Source: Brevundimonas sp. SH203 (lineage in GTDB: Bacteria > Pseudomonadota > Alphaproteobacteria > Caulobacterales > Caulobacteraceae). From it: a stretch of 64,000 nucleotides of DNA. Under the pieces are notes generated by a model, which had not been told where the DNA came from, did no database searches, and saw only the letters and a list, made by a program, of their open reading frames with translations. The DNA is taken from assembly GCF_002157625.1 (NCBI RefSeq), contig NZ_BDMM01000002.1, forward strand, positions 248,001 to 312,000, written 5' to 3'. Made by a program: the position numbers and the translations under genes. This document shows, in pieces, positions 1 through 7,998 of this stretch; positions within the stretch are counted from its first letter, which is position 1, and the number at the start of each line of letters is the position of its first letter.

Positions 1-764
1 GCGGGTTTACGCAAGCGCACCGGGCGGCCGTCCACGGTCAGGTCGCCGTCGAGCCGGTCGATCCGCAGCAGGGCCATGACCGAACCGTCGCGACCCGACA
101 GCACCTCGCCCGCGCGCAGGTCGCCCTTCAGCACCTCGGCGCCGAAGGCGGGGGGCGGGCCGTCGAAGTCCAGCGGCAGCATCCGGTTCTTGATCGCGCC
201 CCGTCGCTTCATGCGCGAGGTCGTCTCCTGGCCGACGAAACAGCCCTTGTGGAAGTCGATGCCGTTCAGCAGGTCGAAATCCGCCTCGATCGGATAGGTC
301 TTGTCCTGCGGCGCGTCGGCCGTGGGATCGGGCAGGCCGACGGACAGGCGGTGGGCGTCATAGTCGGCCTGAACCGCGTCGGCCGTCGCCTCGCCATACA
401 GACGGCCGCCCATTAGGGGCGTGCGCGGATCGGGGATGAAGCCGGCCGGCGTCTCGGGCCAGGCGGCGAAGACGGGCCGGTCGTCGGCGGCGACCTCGAC
501 CCTCGCGCGCAGTCTGTATATCGACAGCCGCTGGACCAGGGCGTCGCGGCGGTCGGCGGCGACGTCCAGCAGCACCCCGTCGCCCTGACCCAGGATGAAC
601 AGGTCGAACAGCAGCCGGCCGGGCGGGGACAGAAGGGCGCCGAATCGCAGCTCGCCGTCGGTCAGCGTCTCGACGTCCTGGGTCAGCAGGTTGTGCAGGA
701 AGGGTCTGGCGTCATCGCCGGTGATCGAGATCAGGGCGCGGCTGGAGAGGCGGGCGATGGGCAT
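1..764 (-). CDS. ygfZ: YgfZ/GcvT-like folate-binding protein, 3' part cut by window edge
   Basis: The reading frame starts at an ATG at 764 and runs off the left edge, giving about 254 visible residues. The diagnostic YgfZ/CAF17 motif KGCFVGQE lies at about residues 173-180, followed by TTSRMKRRG. An N-terminal tetrahydrofolate-binding GcvT-like fold precedes it (segment FLHNLLTQDVE near residue 22). Family members assist assembly or repair of certain Fe-S enzymes, and E. coli YgfZ is linked to MiaB. The natural C-terminus is outside the window, so integrity cannot be judged. It lies about 30 bases beyond the stop of the YkgJ-like gene on the same strand and probably shares its transcript. 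The family call is firm; the exact client proteins are not predictable. Confidence 0.9.
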   Translation of the reverse strand, partial: MPIARLSSRALISITGDDARPFLHNLLTQDVETLTDGELRFGALLSPPGRLLFDLFILGQGDGVLLDVAADRRDALVQRLSIYRLRARVEVAADDRPVFAAWPETPAGFIPDPRTPLMGGRLYGEATADAVQADYDAHRLSVGLPDPTADAPQDKTYPIEADFDLLNGIDFHKGCFVGQETTSRMKRRGAIKNRMLPLDFDGPPPAFGAEVLKGDLRAGEVLSGRDGSVMALLRIDRLDGDLTVDGRPVRLRKP

Positions 765-794
765 GGCGGGTAGATAGGGGGGTGAGAGCGTTTC

Positions 795-1340
795 TCAAAC
801 CACCGCGTAACGCGCTGTGACGCCGTCGGGCTGGAAGTCGTGTTCGGCCAGGGTGTCGAGCGAGCGGATCACGCGGGTCACGAAATCCTGCGGGTCGCCG
901 TCCTCGATCGCGGGACGCAGCCAGTCGGTGACGACGGCGCGGGCCGGATAGGTTCCGACCGGGCCGGGAATGCTGAGCGCGACCTCGATCCCCTCGGCGA
1001 TCCAGCCGGCGACGGTGACGAACAGATCGACTGAGGCCAGGAAATCCGAGCGGCGCAGGACATAGAGGGTGATGATCCCGTCCTCGATCCCGTCCGGGCG
1101 CACGATGACGCCGCTGCGATCCGGCCGCCACGCCTCGTCCAGTTCGATCACCCGCCACAGGCAGAACCAGATGCGGCAGGTGTCGGGACGAACCGCGTGA
1201 ACCGAACAGCCCGCCCCGTCGACGCAATAGGCGCACAGTTCGCCGGTCGGCTTGGCCAGTTCGGGCAGGTCCAGCGGAATGACCCGGCAGCATTCGACGC
1301 AGCCGCCGCAGGTCCGGTCGGGGAGAAGGGGAAGGCTCAC
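795..1340 (-). CDS. YkgJ-family cysteine cluster protein
   Basis: A 181-residue protein with a dense N-terminal cysteine cluster: C11, C14, C17 and C18 (CGGCVECC), then C36, C39, C45, C55 and C60. This is the pattern of the YkgJ/CxxCxxCC family (PF03692), whose members are thought to bind zinc or an Fe-S cluster and whose function is unknown. The start is a GTG at 1340, which overlaps the TGA of the upstream 75-residue gene by four bases (GTGA), indicating translational coupling. Beyond about residue 70 I recognise no further domain. The neighbour downstream is the Fe-S-related ygfZ, which fits a metal or cluster role but does not prove one. Confidence 0.8.
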   Translation of the reverse strand: MSLPLLPDRTCGGCVECCRVIPLDLPELAKPTGELCAYCVDGAGCSVHAVRPDTCRIWFCLWRVIELDEAWRPDRSGVIVRPDGIEDGIITLYVLRRSDFLASVDLFVTVAGWIAEGIEVALSIPGPVGTYPARAVVTDWLRPAIEDGDPQDFVTRVIRSLDTLAEHDFQPDGVTARYAVV

Positions 1341-1564
1341 ACCAGGGTTCGTTCAAGCTGGGCGATGCGGCGGTCCATGTCGGCGACCATCTGTTCCAGC
1401 CGGGCCTTTTCGGAGGCCATGTCGACCGGCGTGCCGTCCTCGTAGGAAATCACGGCCCCCTTGGCGATCAGGTCCAGCCGATAGATCGCCGTGACGCGCT
1501 GGGCCTTGAAGCGTTCGAGGGCGGCGACGGCTGCGGGATCGGGCGTGGAGGGCGGCTGGTTCAT
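1337..1564 (-). CDS. small hypothetical protein, 75 aa
   Basis: A short protein that I start at the ATG at 1564 (MNQPPSTPDPAAV). The open frame extends upstream, but that extension runs into the divergent promoter region of the glycosyltransferase gene. The product has a proline-rich N-terminus, a basic middle (FKAQRVTAIYRL) and a C-terminal segment rich in E, M and R (about residues 50-72) that could form a short coiled coil. No family is recognised. The TGA overlaps the GTG of the YkgJ-like gene by four bases, so the two are probably cotranslated. It is divergent from the gene starting at 1651 with 86 bases between them. Confidence 0.6.
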   Translation of the reverse strand: MNQPPSTPDPAAVAALERFKAQRVTAIYRLDLIAKGAVISYEDGTPVDMASEKARLEQMVADMDRRIAQLERTLV

Positions 1565-1650
1565 CCGCGTCGCTGTAACGCAGGACGTCCGCCTGTGGAA
1601 ACAGTCGTTTGGCGCTGAACCTGCGATAGAATCCCTGTATTCCACACGTC

Positions 1651-2616
1651 ATGATCGGGCGGTTTCCCATCCTGTACATCGCCGAGGCGGACGCCGAGGA
1701 CGCGATCCTGTCGTCCGGCGTGCTGGCGCATCTGGTCGACAGCCTGCCGCAGGCGGTGTTCACCATCGTCGGATCGGCCGCCTCCGCGCCCCTGTTCGCC
1801 GACACGCCGCGCCTGGCCAAGACCATCGTTCTGGAGCGCGAGGGCCATTTCGAATGGATCGCCCTGTGGAACCAGGTGCGCGGGACCAAATGGGGCCTGA
1901 TCGTGGACATGCGCGGCTCGGACCTGTCGGGCAAGCTGCGGCGCGAACGGCGGGCGGTGCGCGGCAGGACGCCGGAGGGCCTGCACGCGGTCGAGGCGGC
2001 GGCGGCGGTGCTGAAGCTGGAGCCGGAGGAGACGCCGGCCCCGCGCCTGTTCTTCTCCGACCAGACGCTGGACGAGGCGAAGGCGCTGTTCCCGACCACG
2101 GGCGGGGACGGGCCGATCCTGGCGGTCGGGCCGGGCGTGGAATGGATGGGCAAACGCTGGCCGGCCGAACGCTACGCCAAGGTGGCGACCAAGCTGCTGG
2201 CCGACGACGGGCCGCTGGCGGGCGGGCGGCTGATGATCGTGGGCGAGGAGGTGGACCGCGAGGCGGCCCACACCATCCGCTATGCCGTGCCGCGCGCGCG
2301 GGTTATCGAGCTGCAGGGCAGGCTGACGCGGCTGCAGACGGCGGCGGCGATCTCCCAGTCCGTGCTTTATCTCGGGGCGGATTCGATCTGGACGCATTTG
2401 GCCGTGGCGGCGGGCGTGCCCACCATCGCCGTCTTCGGCCCCTCGGACGAGACGACGCGCGGGCCGTGGAAGGGCCAGGCCGTGCGCGGGCCGCGCAGCT
2501 ATCAGGAATTCAAGACCCTGGACCCGCGGCTGAACCAGGCGATCCAGCACATGATGGACCTGCCGTGGGAACGGGTGCTGAAGACGGCGATGAAGGTGCT
2601 GGCCGCGCGGGACTAG
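1651..2616 (+). CDS. glycosyltransferase family 9 (heptosyltransferase-like)
   Basis: A 321-residue protein of the GT9 family, which transfers ADP-heptose or a related sugar to lipopolysaccharide core. Visible features are an N-terminal Rossmann-like half (ILYIAEADAEDAIL; VDMRGSDLSGKLRR) and the C-terminal GT9 signature region with ILAVGPGVEWMGKRWP (about residues 136-151) and YLGADSIWTHLAVAAGVP (about 240-257), then a proposed donor site VFGPSDETTRGPW. The acceptor cannot be told from sequence. It is not inside the lipid A locus found later in the window. Divergent from the small gene ending upstream; followed by an intergenic palindromic repeat. Confidence 0.85.
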   Translation: MIGRFPILYIAEADAEDAILSSGVLAHLVDSLPQAVFTIVGSAASAPLFADTPRLAKTIVLEREGHFEWIALWNQVRGTKWGLIVDMRGSDLSGKLRRERRAVRGRTPEGLHAVEAAAAVLKLEPEETPAPRLFFSDQTLDEAKALFPTTGGDGPILAVGPGVEWMGKRWPAERYAKVATKLLADDGPLAGGRLMIVGEEVDREAAHTIRYAVPRARVIELQGRLTRLQTAAAISQSVLYLGADSIWTHLAVAAGVPTIAVFGPSDETTRGPWKGQAVRGPRSYQEFKTLDPRLNQAIQHMMDLPWERVLKTAMKVLAARD

Positions 2617-2642
2617 GGTTGATCGACATTCAGCCCCTGACC

Positions 2643-2800
2643 GTCATTCCGGGGCGTCCGAAGGACGAACCCGGAACCCAGGAGGCGAGCAGCAGGCGTT
2701 GGATGCGTTCAACAGCGCGACCGTGGCCCTGGGTTGGCTGCTACGCGCCGCCCTTCGGGTCCGGGTTCTTCGCTGCGCTCAGCCCCGGAAGGACGAGCCG
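2643..2800. repeat. intergenic palindromic repeat, GTCATTCCGGG type
   Basis: A long imperfect inverted repeat fills the gap between the convergent glycosyltransferase and EAL genes. The left arm (2643-2682) begins GTCATTCCGGGGCG and contains CCCGGAACCCAGG. The right arm (about 2728-2795) contains CCTGGGTT, GGTCCGGGTTCTTCG and CCCCGGAAGGAC. The same end sequence recurs in compact form at 30840-30878. It probably folds as a bidirectional hairpin and may act as a terminator, although no T-run follows. Confidence 0.7.
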
Positions 2801-2831
2801 AGACACCTGTCTTCACGTATGTTGATCGACC

Positions 2832-4094
2832 CTAGACCCGGCCGGAACCCTGTTTCACCAGGTCGATCAGCGCGCCGGGGGGCATCGGGCGGCCCAGGAA
2901 ATAACCCTGACCGGAATGGACCCCGAGGCGATGCAGCGCGTCCAGCTCCTCCGCCGTCTCGATCCCCTCGGCGATGACCCGGCTGCCGATCTCCTCGGCG
3001 AAAGAGATCAGCGCCCGCGCCAGGGCGTGTTTCAGCGGGTCGGTGTTGATGCTCTGCGTCAGGCTGATGTCCAGCTTGATGATGTCGGGCCTGAGATTCA
3101 GGATGTGGCGCAGGCTGGCGTAGCCGGCGCCGGCGTCATCCACTGCGACGCGGACGCCCCGTTCCCGTAGCGGCTCCAGCGCCTGCAACAGCGCCGGATA
3201 GTCCTCGACGTGTTCGTGTTCGGTGATTTCCAGCACCAGCCGCGTCGCCGGCGCCGCCGCCAGCACCGAGGCGACATCGTCGTCCATCATGGTCTGGGGC
3301 GAGACATTGACCTTGAGGCAGGCGGCGGTTTCGGAGAACAGCCTCTCGAATCCTGTGATCGCATTGGCGACGGCCTGAAGCTCAAGCTGCGTCCTGAGGC
3401 CGTTCTCGGCCGCCTCGGCGAACCATTGGTCGGGCGACCGCACCGGCTCGATCTGAAAGCGCGCCAGCGCCTCGGCCCCGTCGACGGATCGATCCGACAG
3501 GCGAAAGACCGGCTGATACACCATGGTCGGCTGACCGGCGGCCAGGGCCGAGGTCAGGCGTTCGACCTTGGCCTTGCGCGCCTGCATCCGGTCGACGTCG
3601 CCGTCGATCTGAATGGAGATCAGCTCGGCGAAGGCCCGCATCATCTTCAGGTCGCGCTCGTTCAGCGACACGTCGGCGTTGAAGCTGAAACAGCAGAAGG
3701 TGCCGTAAACGCGCCCGTCCGACAGGCGCAGAGGCACGCTGATGTGCGCGCCGATCGGCACAGCGTGGGTTTCGGGAATCGCCATGGCGGCCGGGACCGC
3801 CGCGGTGTCGGGGATCAGTTGCGGCAACGCCCCATCGATGATCTTCTTGCAATAGCCGGTCGTCAGCGGAGCCGTGTCGCCCCTGGCGATGGGCGACCGG
3901 CCGTTCCGGGAGGCGACATGGCGGAACACCCTGTCTTCACCGACGAATTCGGAGACGAAGGCGACGTCCATGTCGAGATGGCCGCGAACCGCGCTGACCA
4001 TCTTCTCCACGCCGTCCGTCAGGGCCAGGCGGAGCGGGTCGCCGACCGTGTCGACGCCTGCGGGGTCCGGTGCGTCTTGAGGTTTCGGAATCAC
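2832..4094 (-). CDS. GAF-EAL domain cyclic-di-GMP phosphodiesterase
   Basis: A 420-residue cytosolic protein with a GAF sensor domain (about residues 25-165, including GTFCCFSF) and an EAL domain (about 185-415). The EAL signature is intact: EAL at 208-210, N263 in KVNVSP, LEITEHE at about 288-294, VDDAGAGYASLRH at about 318-330, DIIKLD at 337-342, IAEGIET at 374-380 and GYFLGRP at 397-403. With these acidic residues present I expect an active enzyme that hydrolyses c-di-GMP. The DDFGTGYSS loop is varied to DDAGAGYAS. The start is a GTG at 4094 preceded nine bases upstream by GGAGGA, which decides the start. There is no GGDEF domain, and the GAF ligand is not predictable. Confidence 0.9.
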   Translation of the reverse strand: MIPKPQDAPDPAGVDTVGDPLRLALTDGVEKMVSAVRGHLDMDVAFVSEFVGEDRVFRHVASRNGRSPIARGDTAPLTTGYCKKIIDGALPQLIPDTAAVPAAMAIPETHAVPIGAHISVPLRLSDGRVYGTFCCFSFNADVSLNERDLKMMRAFAELISIQIDGDVDRMQARKAKVERLTSALAAGQPTMVYQPVFRLSDRSVDGAEALARFQIEPVRSPDQWFAEAAENGLRTQLELQAVANAITGFERLFSETAACLKVNVSPQTMMDDDVASVLAAAPATRLVLEITEHEHVEDYPALLQALEPLRERGVRVAVDDAGAGYASLRHILNLRPDIIKLDISLTQSINTDPLKHALARALISFAEEIGSRVIAEGIETAEELDALHRLGVHSGQGYFLGRPMPPGALIDLVKQGSGRV

Positions 4095-4299
4095 AGCGCG
4101 CCGTCCTCCGAAAGCAGGCCCGTGGAGTGCAGAAGACCAGAGCGTGGCGACGATTATTTAAAATACGGTGACGGTTGCCCCGGCCATCCGCCGGCGGGGA
4201 CCGTGCGTCCATTTGAACCGAGACGGCCGGTCTTCGCTTTCGCGGGGCGGAGCGGGGATATAGTAAGGTGGCGTCTTCATTCCGCAGGAACGCCGCCGC

Positions 4300-5631
4300 A
4301 TGACCCAGACCTATGACCTGATCGTCCGGGGCGGCGAGGTGGCCAATCACGCCGGGCGCGGCAGGGCCGACGTCGGCGTGATCGACGGCAAGATCGCCTT
4401 CATCGGCGACCTGTCTCAGGCCTCGGCGGGCGAGACGTTCGACGCGACGGGCCTGACGGTGCTGCCCGGCGTCATCGACACCCAGGTTCATTTCCGCGAG
4501 CCGGGGCTGGAGTGGAAGGAGGATCTGGAGACGGGCAGCCGCGCGGCGGCCCTGGGCGGCGTCGTCGCCGTGTTCGAAATGCCGAACACCAATCCCAACA
4601 CCACCGATCCCGACACCATGGCCGACAAGCTGGCGCGGGCGAAGGACCGGATGTGGACGGATCACGCCTTCTATATCGGCGGCACGCATGAGAATGCGGA
4701 CTATCTGGGCGATCTGGAGCGGTTGCCCGGCTGTTGCGGGGTCAAGGTCTTCATGGGCGCCTCGACCGGCGACCTGCTGATCGCCGACGACGAGGGGGTG
4801 AGGAAGGTCCTGTCCAACGTGCGCCGCCGGGCCACCTTCCACTCCGAGGACGAATACCGGCTGGTCGAGCGGCGGGGCCTGGCCCGCACCGGCGACTGGA
4901 CCAGCCACCCGGAGGTGCGCGACGCCGAAAGCGCCATCCGCTCGACCCGGCGCCTGGTCGGACTGGCCAAGGAGACAGGCGCGCGCATCCACGTGCTGCA
5001 CGTCACGACCAAGGACGAGATGGAGTATCTGCGCTTCCACAAGGATGTCGCCACCGTCGAGATCACGCCCCAGCACCTGACCTTGGTCGGACCGGAAGCC
5101 TATCAGCGGCTGGGCAGCTACGCCCAGATGAACCCGCCGATCCGGTCGCAGGAGCATGTGGACGCCCTGTGGCTGTGGGGGATGCAGCAGGGGGTGGCGG
5201 ACGTGCTGGGGTCCGATCACGCGCCGCATACGAAGGAAGAAAAGGCCAAACCCTATCCGGCCTCTCCGTCCGGCATGCCGGGGGTGCAGACTCTGGTGCC
5301 GCTGATGCTGACGCACGTGGCCAATGGGCGGCTGTCGCTGGAGCGGTTCATCGATCTGACCTCGGCGGGGGCGCAGCGGGTGTTCGGCACGGCGAACAAG
5401 GGGCGGATGGCCGTCAGCTACGACGCCGACCTGACCATCGTGGACCTGAAGGCGAAACGGACGATCACCCACGACCAGCAGGCGACACGCTGCGGCTGGA
5501 CCCCGTTCGACGGGGTGGAGGCGACCGGCTGGCCGATGGCGACCATCGTGCGCGGGCGGGTGGTGATGCAGGACGGCGAACTGATCGGATCGGCGCACGG
5601 ACGGCCGGTGCGGTTCATGGAGACGCTGTGA
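4300..5631 (+). CDS. pyrC: dihydroorotase (PyrC-like, QxH variant)
   Basis: A 443-residue amidohydrolase of the dihydroorotase family, expected to interconvert carbamoyl aspartate and dihydroorotate in pyrimidine synthesis. Visible metal-site elements are QVHFREPG (62-69), the carboxylated-lysine segment GVKVFMGASTG (K149), HVLHVTT and SDHAPHT. The first histidine of the usual HxH pair is glutamine (Q62), encoded by CAG. The N- and C-terminal beta-sandwich parts are present (ADVGVIDGKIAFIGD; ADLTIVDLKA), so the protein is full length. ATG start at 4300. It is followed by tyrA across a palindromic repeat, and aspartate transcarbamylase is not adjacent. A related cyclic amidohydrolase activity cannot be excluded. 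Confidence 0.85.
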   Translation: MTQTYDLIVRGGEVANHAGRGRADVGVIDGKIAFIGDLSQASAGETFDATGLTVLPGVIDTQVHFREPGLEWKEDLETGSRAAALGGVVAVFEMPNTNPNTTDPDTMADKLARAKDRMWTDHAFYIGGTHENADYLGDLERLPGCCGVKVFMGASTGDLLIADDEGVRKVLSNVRRRATFHSEDEYRLVERRGLARTGDWTSHPEVRDAESAIRSTRRLVGLAKETGARIHVLHVTTKDEMEYLRFHKDVATVEITPQHLTLVGPEAYQRLGSYAQMNPPIRSQEHVDALWLWGMQQGVADVLGSDHAPHTKEEKAKPYPASPSGMPGVQTLVPLMLTHVANGRLSLERFIDLTSAGAQRVFGTANKGRMAVSYDADLTIVDLKAKRTITHDQQATRCGWTPFDGVEATGWPMATIVRGRVVMQDGELIGSAHGRPVRFMETL

Positions 5632-5648
5632 GCAACCAAATAAAACCC

Positions 5649-5778
5649 GTCACCCTCGGGCTTGTCCCGAGGGGCCACCGTTCCGCGCATACGGTGACGG
5701 AGGGTGATGCGCTGTCGCCTCCGCGTCGCGGTTCGTGGGGCGTCCGCCGTGGGCCCTCGGGACGAGCCCGAGGGTGAC
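5649..5778. repeat. palindromic repeat, GTCACCCTCGGGCTTGTCC type, pyrC-tyrA gap
   Basis: Two 30-base arms (5649-5678 and 5749-5778) are reverse complements with two mismatches and enclose 70 bases. The core CCTCGGGCTTGTCCCGAGG is itself palindromic, and the same core recurs at 11935, 26117 and 29339. The right arm contains the GTG used as the likely start of tyrA. Confidence 0.85.
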
Positions 5779-6505
5779 GAAAGGTCGGGAGCAACTCGGC
5801 CTGATCGGCTACGGCGCCTTCGGGCGGCTGACGGCGCGGCATTTGTCGCCGGGGTTCGACATCCTGGCCCATGATCCGGCGGCGACGGACGGGGAGGGGG
5901 CGGCGACCCTGACCGATCTGGCGACCGCCGCCGCCTGTCCGACGGTGGTGCTGGCCGTGCCGGTCGAGGCGCTGGAGGCGACGTTGACCGCCATCCGCCC
6001 GCATCTGAGGCCCGACGCCCTGGTCATCGACGTGGGATCGGTGAAGGTGAAGCCCGCCCGTCTGATGGACCGGATTCTGCCGCCCCGCGTGCGGATCGTC
6101 GGCGCCCACCCCCTGTTCGGCCCCCAGAGCGGCAAGGACGGCATCGCGGGCCTGCGGATCGCCGTCTGCCCGGTGCGACAGGGCGCGGACGCCCGCCGCG
6201 TCGCCGCCTTCTGCCGCCGCGCCCTGAGGCTGAAGGTGTTTCTGGTCAGCCCCGAGGATCACGACCGGGAGGCGGCCGTCGTTCAGGGCCTGACCCATCT
6301 GATCGCCCGCGTCCTGATCGCCATGGAGCCTTTGCCCACCCGCATGACCACCGCCAGCTTCGACCGCCTGATGCAGGCCGTCGACATGGTCCGCCACGAC
6401 AGCCCCGCCGTCTTCCGCGCCATCGAACGCGACAACCCCTTCGCCGCCGAGGTGCGCGAACGGTTCTTCGCCCTGGCGGACGAGGCGCGGGGGATGCTGG
6501 ACTGA
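5774..6505 (+). CDS. tyrA: prephenate/arogenate dehydrogenase
   Basis: A compact TyrA-type NAD(P)-dependent dehydrogenase of 243 residues from the GTG at 5774. It catalyses oxidative decarboxylation of prephenate or arogenate toward tyrosine. The dinucleotide-binding motif GLIGYGAFG lies near the N-terminus. VIDVGSVKVKP and GAHPLFGPQSGKDG are the characteristic prephenate dehydrogenase segments, followed by a helical C-terminal dimerisation part (GLTHLIARVLIAMEP). The frame is open back to a GTG at 5735, but those residues are repeat-encoded. The 5774 GTG leaves four residues plus linker before the fold. No chorismate mutase or ACT domain is attached. No clear ribosome binding site is seen because the upstream bases belong to the repeat arm. 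Confidence 0.85.
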   Translation: MTKGREQLGLIGYGAFGRLTARHLSPGFDILAHDPAATDGEGAATLTDLATAAACPTVVLAVPVEALEATLTAIRPHLRPDALVIDVGSVKVKPARLMDRILPPRVRIVGAHPLFGPQSGKDGIAGLRIAVCPVRQGADARRVAAFCRRALRLKVFLVSPEDHDREAAVVQGLTHLIARVLIAMEPLPTRMTTASFDRLMQAVDMVRHDSPAVFRAIERDNPFAAEVRERFFALADEARGMLD

Positions 6506-6530
6506 TCTCTTCGCGCGGGACGCGGACGGA

Positions 6531-7454
6531 TCAGTGCGAGCGGATGAACGCCCCCACATCCTCCGCCACGCCCGGCGTCAGCGGCAGGGCCGGGTCGGCG
6601 TAGGTGGTCAGGTTGGCGGCGCGGTCGGCGGGAGCGGTCTTCAGGACGTGGTTGACGTCGGGCCAGAGTTTCAGCGTCGCCTTGGGGTCTGCGGCGGCTA
6701 AGGCCTGGGCGTCCGCGACGCGGATCTGGAGGTCGGTGGTCCCCTGGCCGATGAAGACCGGGCCGTCATAGGCGGCGAGCAGGGCGGCGGGGTCCAGCGG
6801 CAGCCACGAGATCAGATAGGGCTGGACCGACGGGCGGAACAGGGTCGCCAGCGCGGGCGGCGTGTCGGCGACGGTGCGGCCGGCCTCAAGCTCGGTCAGC
6901 ACGGCGAGGGCCTGGGTCTTTATCGGCTCGGGCAGGTTGGCTTCCAGCTGTTCGCGCAGCACCGCGCTCGCCGGGCGGCCGGCGCCGGACAGCAGGATCA
7001 GGCCGCAAATCTTGTCGCCTCCGCCCGCGACCGCCTTCAGGGCGACCAGGGCGCCTTCGCTATGGCCGATCAGCCAGGCGCAGGGCTTGCCGGCGCGCGC
7101 GGCGGCCTCGGCGGCCCAGGCGCGGGCGTCGGCGGCATAGGCGTCGAACCGCAGATCGGCCTCGGTCGGCCCGGCGGCGGCGCTGGCGGCGATGCCGCGC
7201 TTGTCGATCCGCAGCGTGGCGACGCCTTGATCCGCCAGCCCCTCGGCCAGCAACCGATAGGTTCCGGCCTTGACGCCCATCGGACTGTTCCCATCGCGAT
7301 CCGTGGGGCCTGAGCCGGGCAGGATGACCGCCACGGCCGAGGCGTCAGGCGGCGTCAACAGGGTTCCATGCAAAGCCGCCGGTTGGGCCGGCAGGGCGAT
7401 CTCGGTGGAGACCGGGGCGGCCAGAAGGGCCGCCGTCAGGGCGATATTCAGCAT
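6531..7454 (-). CDS. secreted alpha/beta hydrolase
   Basis: A 307-residue protein with an N-terminal hydrophobic signal segment (ALTAALLAAPVS), then an alpha/beta hydrolase fold. The oxyanion region VILPGSGPTDRDGN (about residues 43-56) matches the family in which an NxxGxxP-like loop follows PGSGPTDRDG. The nucleophile elbow is GHSEGA (about residues 130-135), and the catalytic acid and histidine probably lie in the C-terminal part (FIGQGTTDLQI; WPDVNHVLK). It is likely a periplasmic esterase or peptidase-like hydrolase of unknown substrate. Convergent with tyrA, with 25 bases between stops. Confidence 0.8.
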   Translation of the reverse strand: MLNIALTAALLAAPVSTEIALPAQPAALHGTLLTPPDASAVAVILPGSGPTDRDGNSPMGVKAGTYRLLAEGLADQGVATLRIDKRGIAASAAAGPTEADLRFDAYAADARAWAAEAAARAGKPCAWLIGHSEGALVALKAVAGGGDKICGLILLSGAGRPASAVLREQLEANLPEPIKTQALAVLTELEAGRTVADTPPALATLFRPSVQPYLISWLPLDPAALLAAYDGPVFIGQGTTDLQIRVADAQALAAADPKATLKLWPDVNHVLKTAPADRAANLTTYADPALPLTPGVAEDVGAFIRSH

Positions 7455-7538
7455 GGGAACCCCGCAAGGCGATCAGGCGACAAGCTTCTCTCGCCATCTA
7501 GTGCAGAGTTCGTCCCCGGACGCCAGATGGCGCCAAGA

Positions 7539-7925
7539 TCAGATCGAGAAGCTGACGCCGCAGCCGCAGCTGGAGGCGGCGTTGGGGTTCCTGACCACGA
7601 ACTGGGCGCCGGCCAGTTCGTCGACGTAGGCGATCTCGGCGTTCTTCAGAAAGGGGACCGAGACGGGGTCGATCAGGGCGGTCTGGCCGTCGCAGGCGAT
7701 GCGGAGGTCGTCGTCCTGGGCCGTTTCGACCAGTTCGAACCGATACTGGAAGCCCGAACAGCCGCCGCCGTCCACCGCGACGCGCAGCATCAGCGTCCGG
7801 CCCTCGGCCGCGCCCAGCTTGGCCAGGCGTCTGGCGGCGCTGGGGGCCAGGACGATGCCCTCCGGCGCGCGCGCGGCGACGGCGAAGACGGGTGTGGACG
7901 GTTCTGTGGATTGGACGGTGCTCAC
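7539..7925 (-). CDS. erpA: A-type Fe-S carrier protein (ErpA/IscA family)
   Basis: A 128-residue A-type iron-sulfur carrier, which transfers Fe-S clusters to apo-enzymes. The three ligand cysteines are present at C56 (GGGCSGFQY) and C120/C122 (SSCGCGVSF). A roughly 25-residue N-terminal extension precedes the core, as is common in alphaproteobacteria. The ErpA rather than IscA label rests on its position beside dgt, an arrangement I recall as typical of alphaproteobacteria. It is divergent from dgt with about 73 bases between the starts. Confidence 0.9.
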   Translation of the reverse strand: MSTVQSTEPSTPVFAVAARAPEGIVLAPSAARRLAKLGAAEGRTLMLRVAVDGGGCSGFQYRFELVETAQDDDLRIACDGQTALIDPVSVPFLKNAEIAYVDELAGAQFVVRNPNAASSCGCGVSFSI

Positions 7926-7942
7926 GGCTGTCTATATGAGGC

Positions 7943-7972
7943 GCGGGCGGGCGTTCGCAAAGGGCCGCCCGC
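7943..7972. promoter_or_regulatory. inverted repeat in the erpA-dgt divergent region
   Basis: GCGGGCGG (7943-7950) and CCGCCCGC (7965-7972) form an 8-base perfect inverted repeat with a 14-base spacer between the erpA and dgt starts. It could be an operator or a leader hairpin. No regulator is assignable, and GC-rich repeats of this size arise by chance at this base composition. Confidence 0.3.
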
Positions 7973-7998
7973 ATCAAAGCCGCTTCAAAGTTGACGAC

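Noticed and set aside
7936..7998. Upstream ATG at 7936 as dgt start
   Set aside because: Adds 21 residues of non-family sequence that overlap the divergent promoter; the GTG at 7999 matches the family start better.
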